A DNA stretch of 64,000 nucleotides, taken from NCBI RefSeq assembly GCF_036248275.1, contig NZ_CP109181.1, positions 1,488,001-1,552,000 of the forward strand. The letters run 5' to 3'. Shown here in pieces: positions 48,704-58,156 of the stretch. Positions within the stretch are counted from its first letter, which is position 1. Each line of letters starts with the position of its first letter. This DNA is from Streptomyces sp. NBC_01716 (lineage in GTDB: Bacteria; Actinomycetota; Actinomycetes; Streptomycetales; Streptomycetaceae). The notes under the pieces are model-generated. The model did no database searches. It was not told the DNA's origin and was given only the letters and a program-made list of their open reading frames with translations. The position numbers and the translations under genes are program-made.

Positions 48704-50233
48704 TTATGCGGGAAGGACGTTGATGGCGTGGTCCTCGGTCGCCCAGAGGTACTGGACCGCGTAGGCGCGCCAGGGCCGCCACGCGGCGGCGCGTGACGTC
48801 AGCGCGGCGGGTGTCGACGGCAGCCCCAGTGCCGACGCGGCACGGCGCATACCGAGATCCGTCGGCAGGAAGGCGTCCGGGTCGCCGAGCGCGCGCATCG
48901 CGATCGCCTCGACGGTCCACGGGCCGAACCCGGGCAGCGCGTGCAGACGGGCCCTCGCCTCGTCCCAGTCGCTGTCCGTGCCGAGCGGCAGCGTGCCGTC
49001 GGCCAGCGCATCGACCAGGGTCATGAGCGTGGTGCGGCGGCTGCGCGGCAGCGCGAGCGCTTCGGGGTCGAGCGCGGCCAACTCGGCGGGCGTGGGGAAG
49101 AGATGGGTGAGGCCGCCCTCGGGATCGTCCACGGGTGTGCCGTGGGCGGTGACAAGGCGCGCGGCGTGCGTGCGCGCGGCGGCGGTCGAGACCTGCTGGC
49201 CGAGCACCGCGCGTACGGCGAACTCGGCGGCGTCGACGGTGCCCGGCACCCGGCGGCCGGGCGCCTTGTCGACCAGCGGGGCGAGCAGCGGGTCGGTACG
49301 GAGCTGTTCGTCGACGGCGACCGGGTCGGCGTCCAGGTCGAGCATGCGGCGGCAGCGGCTGATGGCGACGGTGAGATCGCGCGGGTCGGTCAGCGCGAGC
49401 CGGCAGCGGATGTGGTCGGGCTTCGGCGTCAGGGCGACGATGCCGTGTCCGTACGGAAGAGCGAGCGTGCGCCGGTACGCGCCGTCGCGCCACTCCTCGA
49501 CGCCCGGGACGGCGGTGGCCGCCAGGTGTCCGAAGAGGTTGTCGGGGTTGAGCGGTGCGCGGAAGGGCAGCCGCAGACAGATCACCCCGGGCGTCGAAGA
49601 CGCGGCTGAGGACCCGGTAGAAGACCCGGCCGAAGGCCCGGTGGCCGGTCCCGGGGCGGTGCCCGAACGCCGGGAGCCGCGTGCCCGCAGCTCGGTCGGC
49701 GAGAGCGCGAACACCTCACGGACGGTGTCGTTGAAGGTGCGGATGGACGAGAACCCGGCGGCGAAGGCGACCTGCGCCATCGGCAGCGCGGTCGTCTCGA
49801 TGAGCAGCCGCGCGGTCTGGGCCCGCTGGGCGCGGGCCAGCGCGAGCGGCCCGGCGCCGAGTTCGGCGAGCAGCTGCCGTTCGATCTGGCGCTCCGAGTA
49901 GCCGAGCCGCCCGGCGAGTCCCGTGACGCCCTCCCGGTCGACGATCCCGTCCTGGATGAGACGCATGGCGCGGGCGACGGAGTCGGCGCGGGCGTTCCAC
50001 TCGGGCGAGCCGGGGCTGGTGTCCGGCCGGCAGCGCTTGCAGGCGCGGAAGCCGGCCTGCTGACAGGCGGCTGCGCTCGGGTGGAAGACCATGTTCTCGG
50101 CCTTCGGGGGCACGACCGGGCAGCTCGGCCGGCAGTAGATACCGGTGGTCAGGACGGCGGTGAAGAACCATCCGTCGAATCGCGCGTCCTTGGACCGGAC
50201 GGCGCGCAAGCAGCGCTCGGTGTCGGTGTGCAT
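48704..50233 (-). CDS. AdaA-AlkA fusion: methylphosphotriester-sensing activator and 3-methyladenine glycosylase
   Basis: The 509-residue protein joins three units. Residues 1-75 are the Ada zinc domain with four cysteines (IYC, PSC, RAC, CRRC-like RC), the first being the methyl acceptor. Residues 85-185 are an AraC-type DNA-binding domain (QVAFAAGFSSIRTFNDTVREVF). A Gly/Ser/Ala-rich linker leads to an AlkA glycosylase (about 215-509) with the helix-hairpin-helix LPGFGPWTVEAIAMRAL and catalytic Asp in PTDLGMRRA. It would sense alkylated DNA, activate its own operon and excise 3-alkylated purines. The ogt gene follows after 13 bp. Confidence 0.95.
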   Translation of the reverse strand: MHTDTERCLRAVRSKDARFDGWFFTAVLTTGIYCRPSCPVVPPKAENMVFHPSAAACQQAGFRACKRCRPDTSPGSPEWNARADSVARAMRLIQDGIVDREGVTGLAGRLGYSERQIERQLLAELGAGPLALARAQRAQTARLLIETTALPMAQVAFAAGFSSIRTFNDTVREVFALSPTELRARGSRRSGTAPGPATGPSAGSSTGSSAASSTPGVICLRLPFRAPLNPDNLFGHLAATAVPGVEEWRDGAYRRTLALPYGHGIVALTPKPDHIRCRLALTDPRDLTVAISRCRRMLDLDADPVAVDEQLRTDPLLAPLVDKAPGRRVPGTVDAAEFAVRAVLGQQVSTAAARTHAARLVTAHGTPVDDPEGGLTHLFPTPAELAALDPEALALPRSRRTTLMTLVDALADGTLPLGTDSDWDEARARLHALPGFGPWTVEAIAMRALGDPDAFLPTDLGMRRAASALGLPSTPAALTSRAAAWRPWRAYAVQYLWATEDHAINVLPA

Positions 50234-50345
50234 GCGTCAAGCATCCGGCACGGAGTGTGCCGGACGCTGGCGAGAATCCGACATCGACCTCGTGCTGCCT
50301 GCGCGTACGCGGTCGACCGGCGTATGTCCTCCCGTCTCGGCCGGC

Positions 50346-51170
50346 TCAGCTGACGAAGGCCATGAGGTCGGCGTTGAACTCCTGCTCGTGGTCGCCGTAC
50401 AGACCGTGCGGCTGGCCCGGATAGATCTTCAGCGTCGAGTCCTTGATCAGCTCGGCCGACTTGGGGCTGGCGGCCACGAGCGGCACGATCTGGTCGTCGT
50501 CGCCCTGCGCGAGGAGGGTGGGGACGTCGAAACGCTTGAGGTCCTCCGTGAAGTCCGTCTCGGAGAACACCTTGATGCAGTCGTACGCCGCCTTGATGCC
50601 GACCTGCATGCTCCACAGCCAGAACGCGTCGCGCGTCCCCTTCGAGACCGCGGCACCGGGGCGGTTGAAGCCGTAGAAGGTGTCCGTGAGGTCCTCGTAG
50701 AACTGCGAGCGGTTGGCCGCCAAGCCCGCGCGGAGGCCGTCGAAGACGTCGACGGGCAGGCCCTCGGGGTTGGCGTCGGTCCGCAGCATCAGCGGGGGGA
50801 TCGAGCTCAGCAGCAGCGCCTTGGAGACCCGGGACGTGCCGTACTTGCCGATGTAGCGGGCGACCTCGCCGCCGCCCGTGGAGTGTCCGACGAGGACGGC
50901 GTCACGGATGTCCAGCGTGTCCAGGAGCTGGGCGAGATCGTCGGCGTACGTGTCCATGTCGTTGCCCTGCCAGGGCTGGCCGGAGCGGCCGTGGCCCCTG
51001 CGGTCGTGCGCGATGCCGCGGAAGCCGTTCTCGGCGACGAGACGGAGCTGGCCGTCCCAGGCGTCGGCGTTGAGCGGCCAGCCGTGGCTGAAGACGACGG
51101 GGCGGCCCGTGCCCCAGTCCTTGTAGAAGATCTCGGTGCCGTCGGTGGTGGTGATGGTGGTGGTGGCCAT
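50346..51170 (-). CDS. Alpha/beta hydrolase (non-haem chloroperoxidase/arylesterase type)
   Basis: The 274-residue protein has the alpha/beta-hydrolase pattern: oxyanion region [11 protein letters not shown], nucleophile elbow [12 protein letters not shown] (Ser about residue 97), Asp in the [12 protein letters not shown] region and His in [11 protein letters not shown]. It resembles bacterial cofactor-free haloperoxidases/esterases, which hydrolyse esters and can form peracids. ATG 51170 is preceded by a repetitive GGTGGT-like stretch within the gene start ([10 protein letters not shown]). The gene is alone between the Ada gene and the FAD oxidoreductase. The natural substrate is unknown. 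Confidence 0.87.
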   Translation of the reverse strand: MATTTITTTDGTEIFYKDWGTGRPVVFSHGWPLNADAWDGQLRLVAENGFRGIAHDRRGHGRSGQPWQGNDMDTYADDLAQLLDTLDIRDAVLVGHSTGGGEVARYIGKYGTSRVSKALLLSSIPPLMLRTDANPEGLPVDVFDGLRAGLAANRSQFYEDLTDTFYGFNRPGAAVSKGTRDAFWLWSMQVGIKAAYDCIKVFSETDFTEDLKRFDVPTLLAQGDDDQIVPLVAASPKSAELIKDSTLKIYPGQPHGLYGDHEQEFNADLMAFVS

Positions 51171-51373
51171 GACGGTGTGTCCCTCTCTTCGTGGTGGTGG
51201 CGTCGCACGTCGCGGACAGCCCGGCGGCGGTCGGTGGGCCGCGCGCGCACGACGCGATGCGACGCGGCGCTGCGGTGGCCTCCGCCTCGACCTCGATGGG
51301 TGGGGGGCTCTCGCCCTCTCCGTGCGGGGCGTGCCGACCGTGAACACCGGACGTCAACAGCGTCTCAGGAATC

Positions 51374-51404
51374 GGCGGGTCCCGCCTGATGGGGAAGACC
51401 CGCC
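51374..51404. terminator. Hairpin after the FAD oxidoreductase gene
   Basis: GGCGGGTC pairs with GACCCGCC around a 15-nt loop, 27 bp past the oxidoreductase stop on the minus strand. Confidence 0.45.
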
Positions 51405-51430
51405 CGCGAGGAGCCGCGCGGGCCGCGCGG

Positions 51431-52849
51431 TCAGGCCGTCGCGCGCAGCTTGCGCCAGACCGCTTTCGCCGCGTTCTGCCCCGACATGCCGTGCACGCCG
51501 GGGCCCGGCGGCGTCGCCGACGAGCAGATGAAGACCGCGGGGTGCGGGGTGCTGTACGGCGACAGCGAGAGCTTGGGCCGCAGCAGCAGCCGGAGCCCGG
51601 CCACCGAGCCGCTGGCGATGTCCCCTCCCACGTAGTTGGCGTTGCGGGCCGCGAGTTCCGGCGGGCCGGCGGTCGCGCGGGCCAGGACGCGGTCCCGGAA
51701 GCCGGGCGCGAAGCGCTCGATCTGCCGCTCGATCGCCTCGGTCAGATCGCCGTCCCAGGCGTGCGGGACATGGCCGTACGCCCAGAAGACATGCTTCCCC
51801 CGGGGGGCACGGGACGGATCGACCAGGCTGGGCTGGGCGGTGATCAGGAACGGTGTGGCGGGTGCGCTGCCGCCGTACGCCAGATCCAGCGCCGTGCTGA
51901 TCTCCCCCTTCGTGGGCCCCACTTGGACCGTGCCGGCCCGGCGCGCGGCCTCCGCCGTCCAGGGCACGGGGCCGTCCAGCGCGTAGTCGATCTTGAAGAC
52001 GCTGGGGCCGTAGCGGTACGAGTCGTACGCCCGGCCGAGCCCCGCGATACGGGCGAGCGCGGTCGGCGAGGTGTCGAAGACATACGCGCGAGCCGGCGGC
52101 AGGTCGTCGAGCCGCTTGACCTCGAAGCCGGTGTGGATCGTGCCGCCGAGGTCGAGCAGATACGCGGCGAGGGCGTCCGAGATGGCCTGGGAGCCGCCGC
52201 GCGGCAGCGGCCAGCCGTTCTCGTGCGCGGCGAGCGCGAACATCAGGCCAACGCCGCCGGTCGCGATCCCGCTCAACGGGGCGATGACATGGGCGACGAG
52301 GCCGGCGAACAGCCCCTTGGCCTTCTCGTCGTGGAACCGCTTCATCAGGAGGTTGGAGCTCGGGAGCCCGGCGAGGCCGAAGCGGGCGAGCGTGAGGGTG
52401 TCGTGGGGCAGGCCCCTGGGGGGCAGCGCCATGAAGTCCCGCGCGAACGCGTCCCACTTGCCGAGGAAGGGGGCGAGCAGCCGGCGGTACGCCCCCGCGT
52501 CGCGCGGGCCGAAGGAGGCGGCGGTCTCGGCGACGGAGCGGGACAGCACGGCGGCCGTGCCGTCGTCCCAGGGGTGGGCCATCGGCAGCTCGGGGTGCAG
52601 CCACTCCAGGCCGAACCGGGCGAGGGGCATGTCGTTGAACGCGGGCGATCCCGCGCCCAGGGGGTGCACGGCCGAACAGGGGTCGTGGCGGAAACCGGGG
52701 AGGGTGAGTTCCTCGGTCCGCGCTCCCCCGCCCACGGTGTCGCGGGCCTCGAACACGGCGACGGAGAATCCACGCCGGGCCAGCTCGACAGCGGCGGTCA
52801 GGCCGTTGGGTCCCGCCCCCACGACGACGGCATCGAGCATCGACGGCAC
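51431..52849 (-). CDS. FAD-dependent oxidoreductase, phytoene-desaturase-like
   Basis: The 472-residue protein opens with the dinucleotide-binding fold [21 protein letters not shown] and a second FAD contact at the C-terminus ([12 protein letters not shown]). Its overall pattern ([25 protein letters not shown]) matches the NAD(P)/FAD-dependent oxidoreductases related to phytoene desaturases and human PYROXD2. Their reactions are mostly uncharacterised oxidations or desaturations. GTG at 52849 has AAGGAG 7 bp upstream, and ATG at 52840 has GAAGG 8 bp upstream, so either could be used. No carotenoid genes lie nearby, so a carotenoid role is not supported. Confidence 0.87.
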   Translation of the reverse strand: MPSMLDAVVVGAGPNGLTAAVELARRGFSVAVFEARDTVGGGARTEELTLPGFRHDPCSAVHPLGAGSPAFNDMPLARFGLEWLHPELPMAHPWDDGTAAVLSRSVAETAASFGPRDAGAYRRLLAPFLGKWDAFARDFMALPPRGLPHDTLTLARFGLAGLPSSNLLMKRFHDEKAKGLFAGLVAHVIAPLSGIATGGVGLMFALAAHENGWPLPRGGSQAISDALAAYLLDLGGTIHTGFEVKRLDDLPPARAYVFDTSPTALARIAGLGRAYDSYRYGPSVFKIDYALDGPVPWTAEAARRAGTVQVGPTKGEISTALDLAYGGSAPATPFLITAQPSLVDPSRAPRGKHVFWAYGHVPHAWDGDLTEAIERQIERFAPGFRDRVLARATAGPPELAARNANYVGGDIASGSVAGLRLLLRPKLSLSPYSTPHPAVFICSSATPPGPGVHGMSGQNAAKAVWRKLRATA

Positions 52850-52982
52850 CTTCGGACTCCTTCGTCAGCCGATGGCCAGAGGATCCAGCCTATTCCTGAC
52901 CTCTGACACCCTGTCGGCGGGGCGAGGGATATGGCGGAGGCGCTGGTCGCCGGGTCGTCGGTGTGCTCGTGCGGCGCGGGCC

Positions 52983-53861
52983 TCAGGCTCCCGGGGCCGA
53001 GCCCGCGGCGGCTCCCGCCTCTTCCGCCGTACGCCCGCCCGTCAGCAGGCGCTCCCGTATCCGCCGCGCGGTCGCCTCGTCACGCGCCGCCGTGAAAGGC
53101 AGCGCGTTGCCGCCCGTGACCCGGAACGGCTCCCCCGCGAGCGTCAGCTGCGCGCCCCCGGCCTCCGTCACCAGCAGGAGTCCCGCCGCGTGGTCCCAGG
53201 CCAGCTCCCAGCTGAAGGCGACGGCGTCGAGCCTGCCGAGCGCGACGGCCAGATACTCCAGCCCCGCCGAGCCGCACGGCCTGGCGGCGATGTCGTCCGC
53301 GTTGCGGACCCCCAGGAGCGCGCGCTTCTCCTCGGGCGTGGTGTAGTCCGGGTGGGAGATCGCGATGTCCAGCACCGCGCCGGGCTCCGGCGTACCGGAG
53401 CGGATCGGCACGCCGTCCAGCCGGGCGCCCCGTCCTCGTACGGCGGTGGCCATCTCGCCGGTCACCGGCGCGTACGTCCAGGAGGCCAGCACCTCGCCGC
53501 CCTGGGCGAGCGCGACCAGCGTGCAGAAACCGGGCTCGCCCCGGACGAACTGACGGGTGCCGTCGACCGGGTCGACGATCCATACGGGCGCGTCGCCGCG
53601 CAGCGCCCCGTACACGGCGGGGTCGGCGTGGACGGCCTCCTCGCCCACCACGACAGAGCCGGGCAGCAGCGCGGTGAGGGCGGCGGTCAGATGCTCCTCG
53701 GCCCCCCGGTCGGCGCTGGTCACCAGGTCGTGGGGGCCGGACTTCTCGACGATCTCGTGTGCGGCGAGCTGCCGGTAGCGCGGCACGATCTCGGCGGCGG
53801 CCGCGGCACGCACCGCCGCCTCGACAGCGGAAAGGTCACCGTTCAGGAAGTCATCGATCAT
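52983..53861 (-). CDS. Inositol monophosphatase family protein
   Basis: The 292-residue protein has the IMPase/FIG metal motifs: GEEAV (Glu pair), DPVDGTRQFV (Asp-x-Asp-Gly) and WDHAAG (third Asp). The family hydrolyses phosphomonoesters such as inositol phosphate, histidinol phosphate, fructose bisphosphate or adenosine bisphosphate with Mg ions. The sequence does not settle which; actinobacterial histidinol-phosphatases of this family look similar. The ATG at 53861 lies 104 bp after the hairpin at 53965. C-terminal 25 residues are Ala/Gly rich. Confidence 0.87.
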   Translation of the reverse strand: MIDDFLNGDLSAVEAAVRAAAAAEIVPRYRQLAAHEIVEKSGPHDLVTSADRGAEEHLTAALTALLPGSVVVGEEAVHADPAVYGALRGDAPVWIVDPVDGTRQFVRGEPGFCTLVALAQGGEVLASWTYAPVTGEMATAVRGRGARLDGVPIRSGTPEPGAVLDIAISHPDYTTPEEKRALLGVRNADDIAARPCGSAGLEYLAVALGRLDAVAFSWELAWDHAAGLLLVTEAGGAQLTLAGEPFRVTGGNALPFTAARDEATARRIRERLLTGGRTAEEAGAAAGSAPGA

Positions 53862-53964
53862 TCCTCAAGACAACCACAGGGGTACGACAACCCAGGTGGG
53901 AGCGGAGATGACGGCTCGATGGCGGCTCGGCGTCCCCCCGCTGACCGGCCCGATCCGACGGCCT

Positions 53965-54026
53965 GGGCCGTGTCTTCGAAGTAGCCCCGCCCGATGGGCG
54001 GACGACGCTACTTCTAAAACACGCCC
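53965..54026. repeat. 62-bp hairpin sharing the TGTCTTCGAAGTAG core with the 4086-4268 element
   Basis: The left arm (53965-53985) and right arm (54007-54026, GCTACTTCTAAAACACGCCC) pair with about 17 matches, and a second GC-rich inverted repeat (CCGCCC against GGGCGG) lies inside. The left 14 bp are identical to the left end of the element at 4086. Its right end overlaps the stop codon of the gamma-glutamyltransferase remnant. It may act as terminator for that transcript or be a shortened copy of the element. Confidence 0.6.
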
Positions 54027-55318
54027 TAGCGGCCCACCGCGTACCCCTGCATGCCTCGCGGGTTGGCCGCGGCCGACAGGACGCCCGTACGCGGGTCCCT
54101 CGCGACCGCGCAGAGCCGGCCTTCCGACCAGGGTTCGCCGACGGTGACGTCGTGGCCCCTGCGGCGCAGCCCTTCTACTACTGCCGCGTCCATGGACGGC
54201 TCCACAGTGACGCTGCCCGGCCACATCCCGCGCGGGTAGAAGGAGCTGGGGAAGCTGTCGTTGTGCCAGTTGGGCGCGTCGATCGCGCCCTGGAGATCGA
54301 GTCCGCCGCGTACTTGCGGGCGCAGCGCGACGGCCAGGAAGAAGTGGAACTGCCACTGGTCCTGCTGGTCACCGCCGGGGGTGCCGAAGGCCATGACGGG
54401 AGTGCCGTCACGCAGGGCGAGGGACGGCGTGAGCGTGGTCCGGGGCCTGCGGCCCGGGGTGAGGGAGTTCGGCAGTCCCGGCTCCAGCCAGGTCATCTGG
54501 AGGCGGGTGCCGAGCGGGAAGCCGAGTTCGGGCACGACCGGATTGGACTGGAGCCAGCCGCCGCTCGGTGTCGCGGCGATCATGTTGCCCCAGCGGTCCA
54601 CGACGTCGAGGTGGCAGGTGTCGCCGCGGGTCGCGCCGTTGCGGGCGACGGTCGGCTCGCCCGCGCCGGCCGCCGGGACGCCGAGCGCGTCGAAGCCGGC
54701 CTCACCGGCGGCGACGGCGGTGGCGTGGGCGCTGAGTACGGGCTCGCGTCCGTCGGGGCTGCCGGGGCGCAGTTCGTAGGAGGCCTTCTTCCCGACCAGG
54801 GCGCGGCGGGCGGTGTTGTACGGCTCCGAGAGGAGGGTGGTGAGCGGTACGTCGGCGGCGTCGCCGTACCAGGCGTCCCGGTCGGCCATGGCCAGCTTGC
54901 AGCCCTCGGTAAGGAGGTGGACGTACTCCTCGGAGCCGTACGCCGGAAGCTCAGGGGCCGGCGGCAGCAGGGCGAGCTGCTGGAGGAAGGCGGGGCCCTG
55001 GCTCCAGCCGGCGGCCTTGCAGAGGGTCCAGCCGTTCCAGTCGTACGTCGCGGGCGCCTCGTACGTCGCGGACCACCCGGCCAGGTCGGCGGCGGTCAGG
55101 GTACCGGTGTGGCGGGAGCCGCTGGTGTCGAGGGCGGGCCGGTCCGACGCGCGTATCAGCGCCTCGGCAATGAATCCCCGGCGCCAGATCTCGCGCGCGG
55201 CCTCGATCTGCGCGACCCGGTCGCCGCCGCCGGCCGCCTCGGCCTCGGCGGTCAGCCGGCGCCAGGTGGCGGCGAGCGCGGGGTTGCGGACGCCGCGCGG
55301 GGCGTCCTCCGACGGTGG
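54026..55318 (-). pseudogene. 5'-truncated gamma-glutamyltransferase
   Basis: The minus strand encodes about 430 residues of gamma-glutamyltransferase from RNPALAATWRRLTAEAEAA at the upstream end. The catalytic threonine of the small subunit is in GDTCHLDVVDRWGNM, and the substrate loop GTPGGDQQDQWQFHF follows. The family is normally about 600 residues; the first 170-200 are missing. The frame is closed upstream by a TGA at about 55347 and has no ATG, GTG or TTG before the homology begins, so it has no plausible start. Homology begins almost exactly where the neighbouring membrane-protein gene stops (55320), pointing to a deletion junction. Confidence 0.75.
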
Positions 55319-55319
55319 G

Positions 55320-55784
55320 TCAGGCGCCCGTCGTCGAGCCCGGGCGCACGATCATCAGGACCACGACCACCGCCCAGAGCAGGTTGAAGACCCCCGTCAG
55401 GCCCGCCAGTCGGGCCGCGGTGCGTGGTGATTCGTCGTCGGTCGTCCCGTCCCACGAGGTCTCGATCATCCTCTCCTGGCCGGGCAGGATCGCCAGCGCC
55501 AGTATCGCGGCGGCGATCGTGGTCAGGACGATCGACGTGATCAGCCACGCGTCCGTGAGGACGCCGAGCTGCGCGCCGGTGGCGAGTCCGAAGACCGGGA
55601 CGGCGACGCCGACGATCGCGTAACCGCTGCAGATCCGGTGCAGCAACACCGCGGCGCCGGCGGAGCGCCCGTCCTCCCCGGTCGCCTGGCGCGCATAGCG
55701 GGGGAACAACGACGCCGCCACGGCGATCGGGCCGACCACCAGGATCGAGGCGAGGACATGGATGGAGAGCAGCAGCTTGGTCAC
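55320..55784 (-). CDS. Small four-helix membrane protein (DUF2269-like)
   Basis: The 154-residue protein has four hydrophobic segments (about residues 2-22, 42-62, 70-95, 125-148) and begins KLLLSIHVLASILVVGPIAVA, which resembles DUF2269-type membrane proteins with a conserved His in helix 1. Some of these may bind haem or metals, but function is unknown. The GTG start at 55784 has GAAGGGG 6 bp upstream. It is divergent from the PadR gene with 85 bp between starts, so PadR may control it. The truncated gamma-glutamyltransferase follows directly. Confidence 0.7.
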   Translation of the reverse strand: MTKLLLSIHVLASILVVGPIAVAASLFPRYARQATGEDGRSAGAAVLLHRICSGYAIVGVAVPVFGLATGAQLGVLTDAWLITSIVLTTIAAAILALAILPGQERMIETSWDGTTDDESPRTAARLAGLTGVFNLLWAVVVVLMIVRPGSTTGA

Positions 55785-55816
55785 CGCGGGCCCCTTCAGG
55801 CAGATGCGTGAATATG

Positions 55817-55827
55817 TTGGCTGCCAA
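55817..55827. promoter_or_regulatory. Small palindrome TTGGCTGCCAA between divergent genes
   Basis: Perfect 5-bp arms about one base in the 85-bp gap between the membrane-protein gene and padR; a possible PadR site, weakly supported. Confidence 0.25.
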
Positions 55828-55855
55828 TAGGTACCACGCCAACGCGTTCTATGAG

Positions 55856-55861
55856 TAGGCT
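55856..55861 (+). promoter_or_regulatory. Probable leaderless -10 box (TAGGCT)
   Basis: TAGGCT fits TANNNT and ends 8 nt before the PadR ATG; no ribosome-binding site is present. Confidence 0.35.
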
Positions 55862-55869
55862 GGCTACCC

Positions 55870-56220
55870 ATGAAGGCAGACGCGGTACGTGGGCATCTCG
55901 ACGGACTGTTGCTGGCCGTGCTCGAACCCGGCCCGCTGCACGGCTACGCGATCATCGCGGCGGTCCAGCAGCGGAGCGAGGGCGCGCTCCAGCTCCGTAC
56001 GGGCACGATCTATCCGGCCCTGAACAGGCTTGAGCGGCTGGGACTGCTCGGCAGCAGCTGGGAGTCCGTCGGCGAACGCCGTCGGCGCTGCTACCGGCTG
56101 ACCGACGCCGGGCGCGGCAGCCTGGAGAGCGAGCGGACGGCGTGGCGTGAGTTCACGACGGCGATCGGCTCGGTCCTGAACCCGGCCCCCGCCGCACCGC
56201 AGCCCCGGACCGCGTCATGA
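55870..56220 (+). CDS. PadR family transcriptional regulator
   Basis: The 116-residue protein has the PadR winged helix: LLLAVLEPGPLHGYAIIAAV, then GTIYPALNRLERLGLL and a wing with RRRRCYRLTDAG (about residues 10-85). PadR proteins are usually repressors relieved by small molecules. Its stop overlaps the start of the next gene (ATGA), so it is co-translated with a membrane protein carrying a permease-prefix domain, a pairing seen often in actinobacteria. It is divergent from the DUF2269-like gene. Confidence 0.9.
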   Translation: MKADAVRGHLDGLLLAVLEPGPLHGYAIIAAVQQRSEGALQLRTGTIYPALNRLERLGLLGSSWESVGERRRRCYRLTDAGRGSLESERTAWREFTTAIGSVLNPAPAAPQPRTAS

Positions 56221-56897
56221 GCGTCCCGCGCACCAGGAACGGTGCGAGCACGCCCGACCCCGTCGCGGACTACGTCGCGGCCCTCTCCACCGCGCTGCAC
56301 GGCCCCGTCGGGGCCAAGTCCCGGATGATCCAGGAGATCCGGGACGGCCTCACCGACACGGTGGAGGCCCACACCCGCGACGGCGTGCCGCGCGAACAGG
56401 CCGCCGTCCTGGCGGTACGGGAGTTCGGCACACCGGACGAGCTGGTGCCGGGCTGCCAGCGGGAGTTGACCATCGCGCAGACCCGGCGGACCGCCCTGTC
56501 CGTCACCCTCACCGTGCCGTTCCTGATCGCCTGCTGGCATCTGATCTGGACCTCGGGCCAGAGCTGGCAGCTCCAGCAGACGGCGCAGCTGGTCGCCGTC
56601 CAACTGGCCGCCGTCGCGGCCGTCGCGACGCTCCTCACGGCCGCCGCACTCGCCGCCACCGGCGCGCTCGCGCGCAAGCTGCCGACGCCGGAGCGGCTGC
56701 CGCTGGCGGTGGCCTGGGCCGGCACGACAGCGGGTGTGGCGATGGTGGTCGCCACACTCGCGCTCGCGGTGCTGTCACCGCTGGCCACGAACTGGCCACT
56801 GGTCACGCTCGCGGCCATGGTCACCGCCCTCTCGCACGGCATGGTGGCCTCCTCCGCCCGTGCGTGCCGCCGGTGCGCGCGTCTGCCGGTGTCGTAG
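56217..56897 (+). CDS. Membrane protein with N-terminal permease-prefix (DUF1700/DUF1707-like) domain
   Basis: The 226-residue protein has a soluble N-terminal domain (about residues 15-80; VADYVAALSTALHGP, then MIQEIRDGLTDTVEAH and FGTPDELVPGCQREL) typical of the permease-prefix domain found beside PadR genes. Four membrane segments follow (about 95-215). Function is unknown; it may be the PadR target or a partner in envelope homeostasis. Coupling to padR through ATGA is clear in the sequence. Confidence 0.75.
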   Translation: MSVPRTRNGASTPDPVADYVAALSTALHGPVGAKSRMIQEIRDGLTDTVEAHTRDGVPREQAAVLAVREFGTPDELVPGCQRELTIAQTRRTALSVTLTVPFLIACWHLIWTSGQSWQLQQTAQLVAVQLAAVAAVATLLTAAALAATGALARKLPTPERLPLAVAWAGTTAGVAMVVATLALAVLSPLATNWPLVTLAAMVTALSHGMVASSARACRRCARLPVS

Positions 56898-57043
56898 CCA
56901 GGTCGCGCCTTTGGCCGAAGGTGGGATTCGGATCGCCCATACAGCCCCAGGCGTGCAATCTCGGGCTATTTAAGGGGATATCCGTAAATAGCATGGCTTC
57001 AGCCATCGCCATTCGGCATCGAGTGCACTTCAGGAGGGTCTTC

Positions 57044-58156
57044 GTGTCAGATATCGCGGTACAGGGAACGCCAGAACGAAGAATCACCGGGCGACGCGAC
57101 GGCGGTGAGCGTTCGCGGGGAAGGGTCGTGCGGGCCTGGCTGGGATTGGCCATGCTCGCGGGCCTGACGGTCCCGCTCGCCGTGGCATCGCCCGCCGCCG
57201 CGCATGACAACCCTGCGCACCACAAGCCTTCCCACGCCTATGTCACCAACGTCGAAGACGACACCGTGTCGGTGATCAGCACCAAGACCAACACCGTCAC
57301 CACCACCATCCCCGTCGGCGACCGTCCTCTCGCCGTGGCCATCACCCCGAACGGTCGCCACGCCTACGTCACCAACAACAACAGCGACAGCGTGTCGGTG
57401 ATCGACACCAAGACCAACCGGGTCACCACCACCATCCCCGTCGGCGACGGACCCATCGGCGTGGCCGTCACCCCGAACGGTCACCGTGTCTACGTCGCCA
57501 ACTTCACCGGCGACAGCGTGTCGGTGATCGACACGAGGACCAACCGGGTCACCACGACCATCCCCGTCGGCGACGGGCCTTTCGGCGTGGCCGTCACCCC
57601 GAACGGTCACCGCGTCTACGTCGCCAACGACCTCGGCGACGACGTGTCGGTGATCGACACCAGGACCAACCGGGTCACCACCACCATCCGTGTCGGCGAC
57701 GGACCCGGCAACCTGGCCGTCACCCCGAACGGTCACCGTGTCTACGTCACCAACGCCAGCAGCGACAACGTGTCGGTGATCAACACCAGAACCAACACCG
57801 TCGCCACCACCATCCCCGCCGGCGACCTTCCCAACGGTGTGGCTGTCACCCCGAACGGTCACCGCGTCTACGTCACCAACCTCAACAGCGGCACCGTGTC
57901 GGTGATCAACACCAGGACCAACACCGTCACGGCCACCATCCGTGTCGGCACCTGGCCCCGGGGCGTGGCCTTCACCCCGAACGGTGACCGCGCCTACGTC
58001 GCCAACCAGCTTTCCAACACCGTGTCGGTGATCGACACGAGGACCAACGCCGTCACCACCACCATCCCCGCCGGCGACGGACCTGTCGGTGTCGCTATCG
58101 CTGAGGCATGCCGGAGTCACGTTCGGGGCTGTGGAGAAGGGGGAGCAGGGCAGTGA
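57044..58156 (+). CDS. Secreted YVTN seven-repeat beta-propeller protein
   Basis: The 370-residue protein has a long twin-arginine-free signal region (hydrophobic at about residues 30-50, cleavage near AAAHD) and then seven repeats of exactly 42 residues, each with YVTN or YVAN, SVID-T-TN and TTIPVGD. These form a seven-bladed propeller likely used for binding outside the cell. GTG at 57044 has AGGAGGG 5 bp before it. The seventh repeat loses the pattern after GVAI; the remaining residues are encoded antisense to a gene fragment, so the C-terminus looks truncated by a rearrangement near 58100. Ligand unknown. Confidence 0.8.
   Translation: MSDIAVQGTPERRITGRRDGGERSRGRVVRAWLGLAMLAGLTVPLAVASPAAAHDNPAHHKPSHAYVTNVEDDTVSVISTKTNTVTTTIPVGDRPLAVAITPNGRHAYVTNNNSDSVSVIDTKTNRVTTTIPVGDGPIGVAVTPNGHRVYVANFTGDSVSVIDTRTNRVTTTIPVGDGPFGVAVTPNGHRVYVANDLGDDVSVIDTRTNRVTTTIRVGDGPGNLAVTPNGHRVYVTNASSDNVSVINTRTNTVATTIPAGDLPNGVAVTPNGHRVYVTNLNSGTVSVINTRTNTVTATIRVGTWPRGVAFTPNGDRAYVANQLSNTVSVIDTRTNAVTTTIPAGDGPVGVAIAEACRSHVRGCGEGGAGQ
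57233..58114 (+). repeat. Seven tandem 126-bp repeats inside the YVTN gene
   Basis: Units begin at 57233, 57359, 57485, 57611, 57737, 57863 and 57989. Conservation is high at DNA level (GTGTCGGTGATC and CACCCCGAACGGTCACCG recur), so blade number may vary by recombination. Confidence 0.85.

Noticed and set aside
55252..55842. Minus-strand frame spanning the membrane protein and truncated gamma-glutamyltransferase
   Set aside because: Low-complexity shadow; the other two frames carry the recognisable proteins.
57233..58114. Regular 126-bp repeats considered as a CRISPR-like array
   Set aside because: The period is a multiple of three, the frame is open throughout and each unit encodes a YVTN blade. 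There are no spacers.
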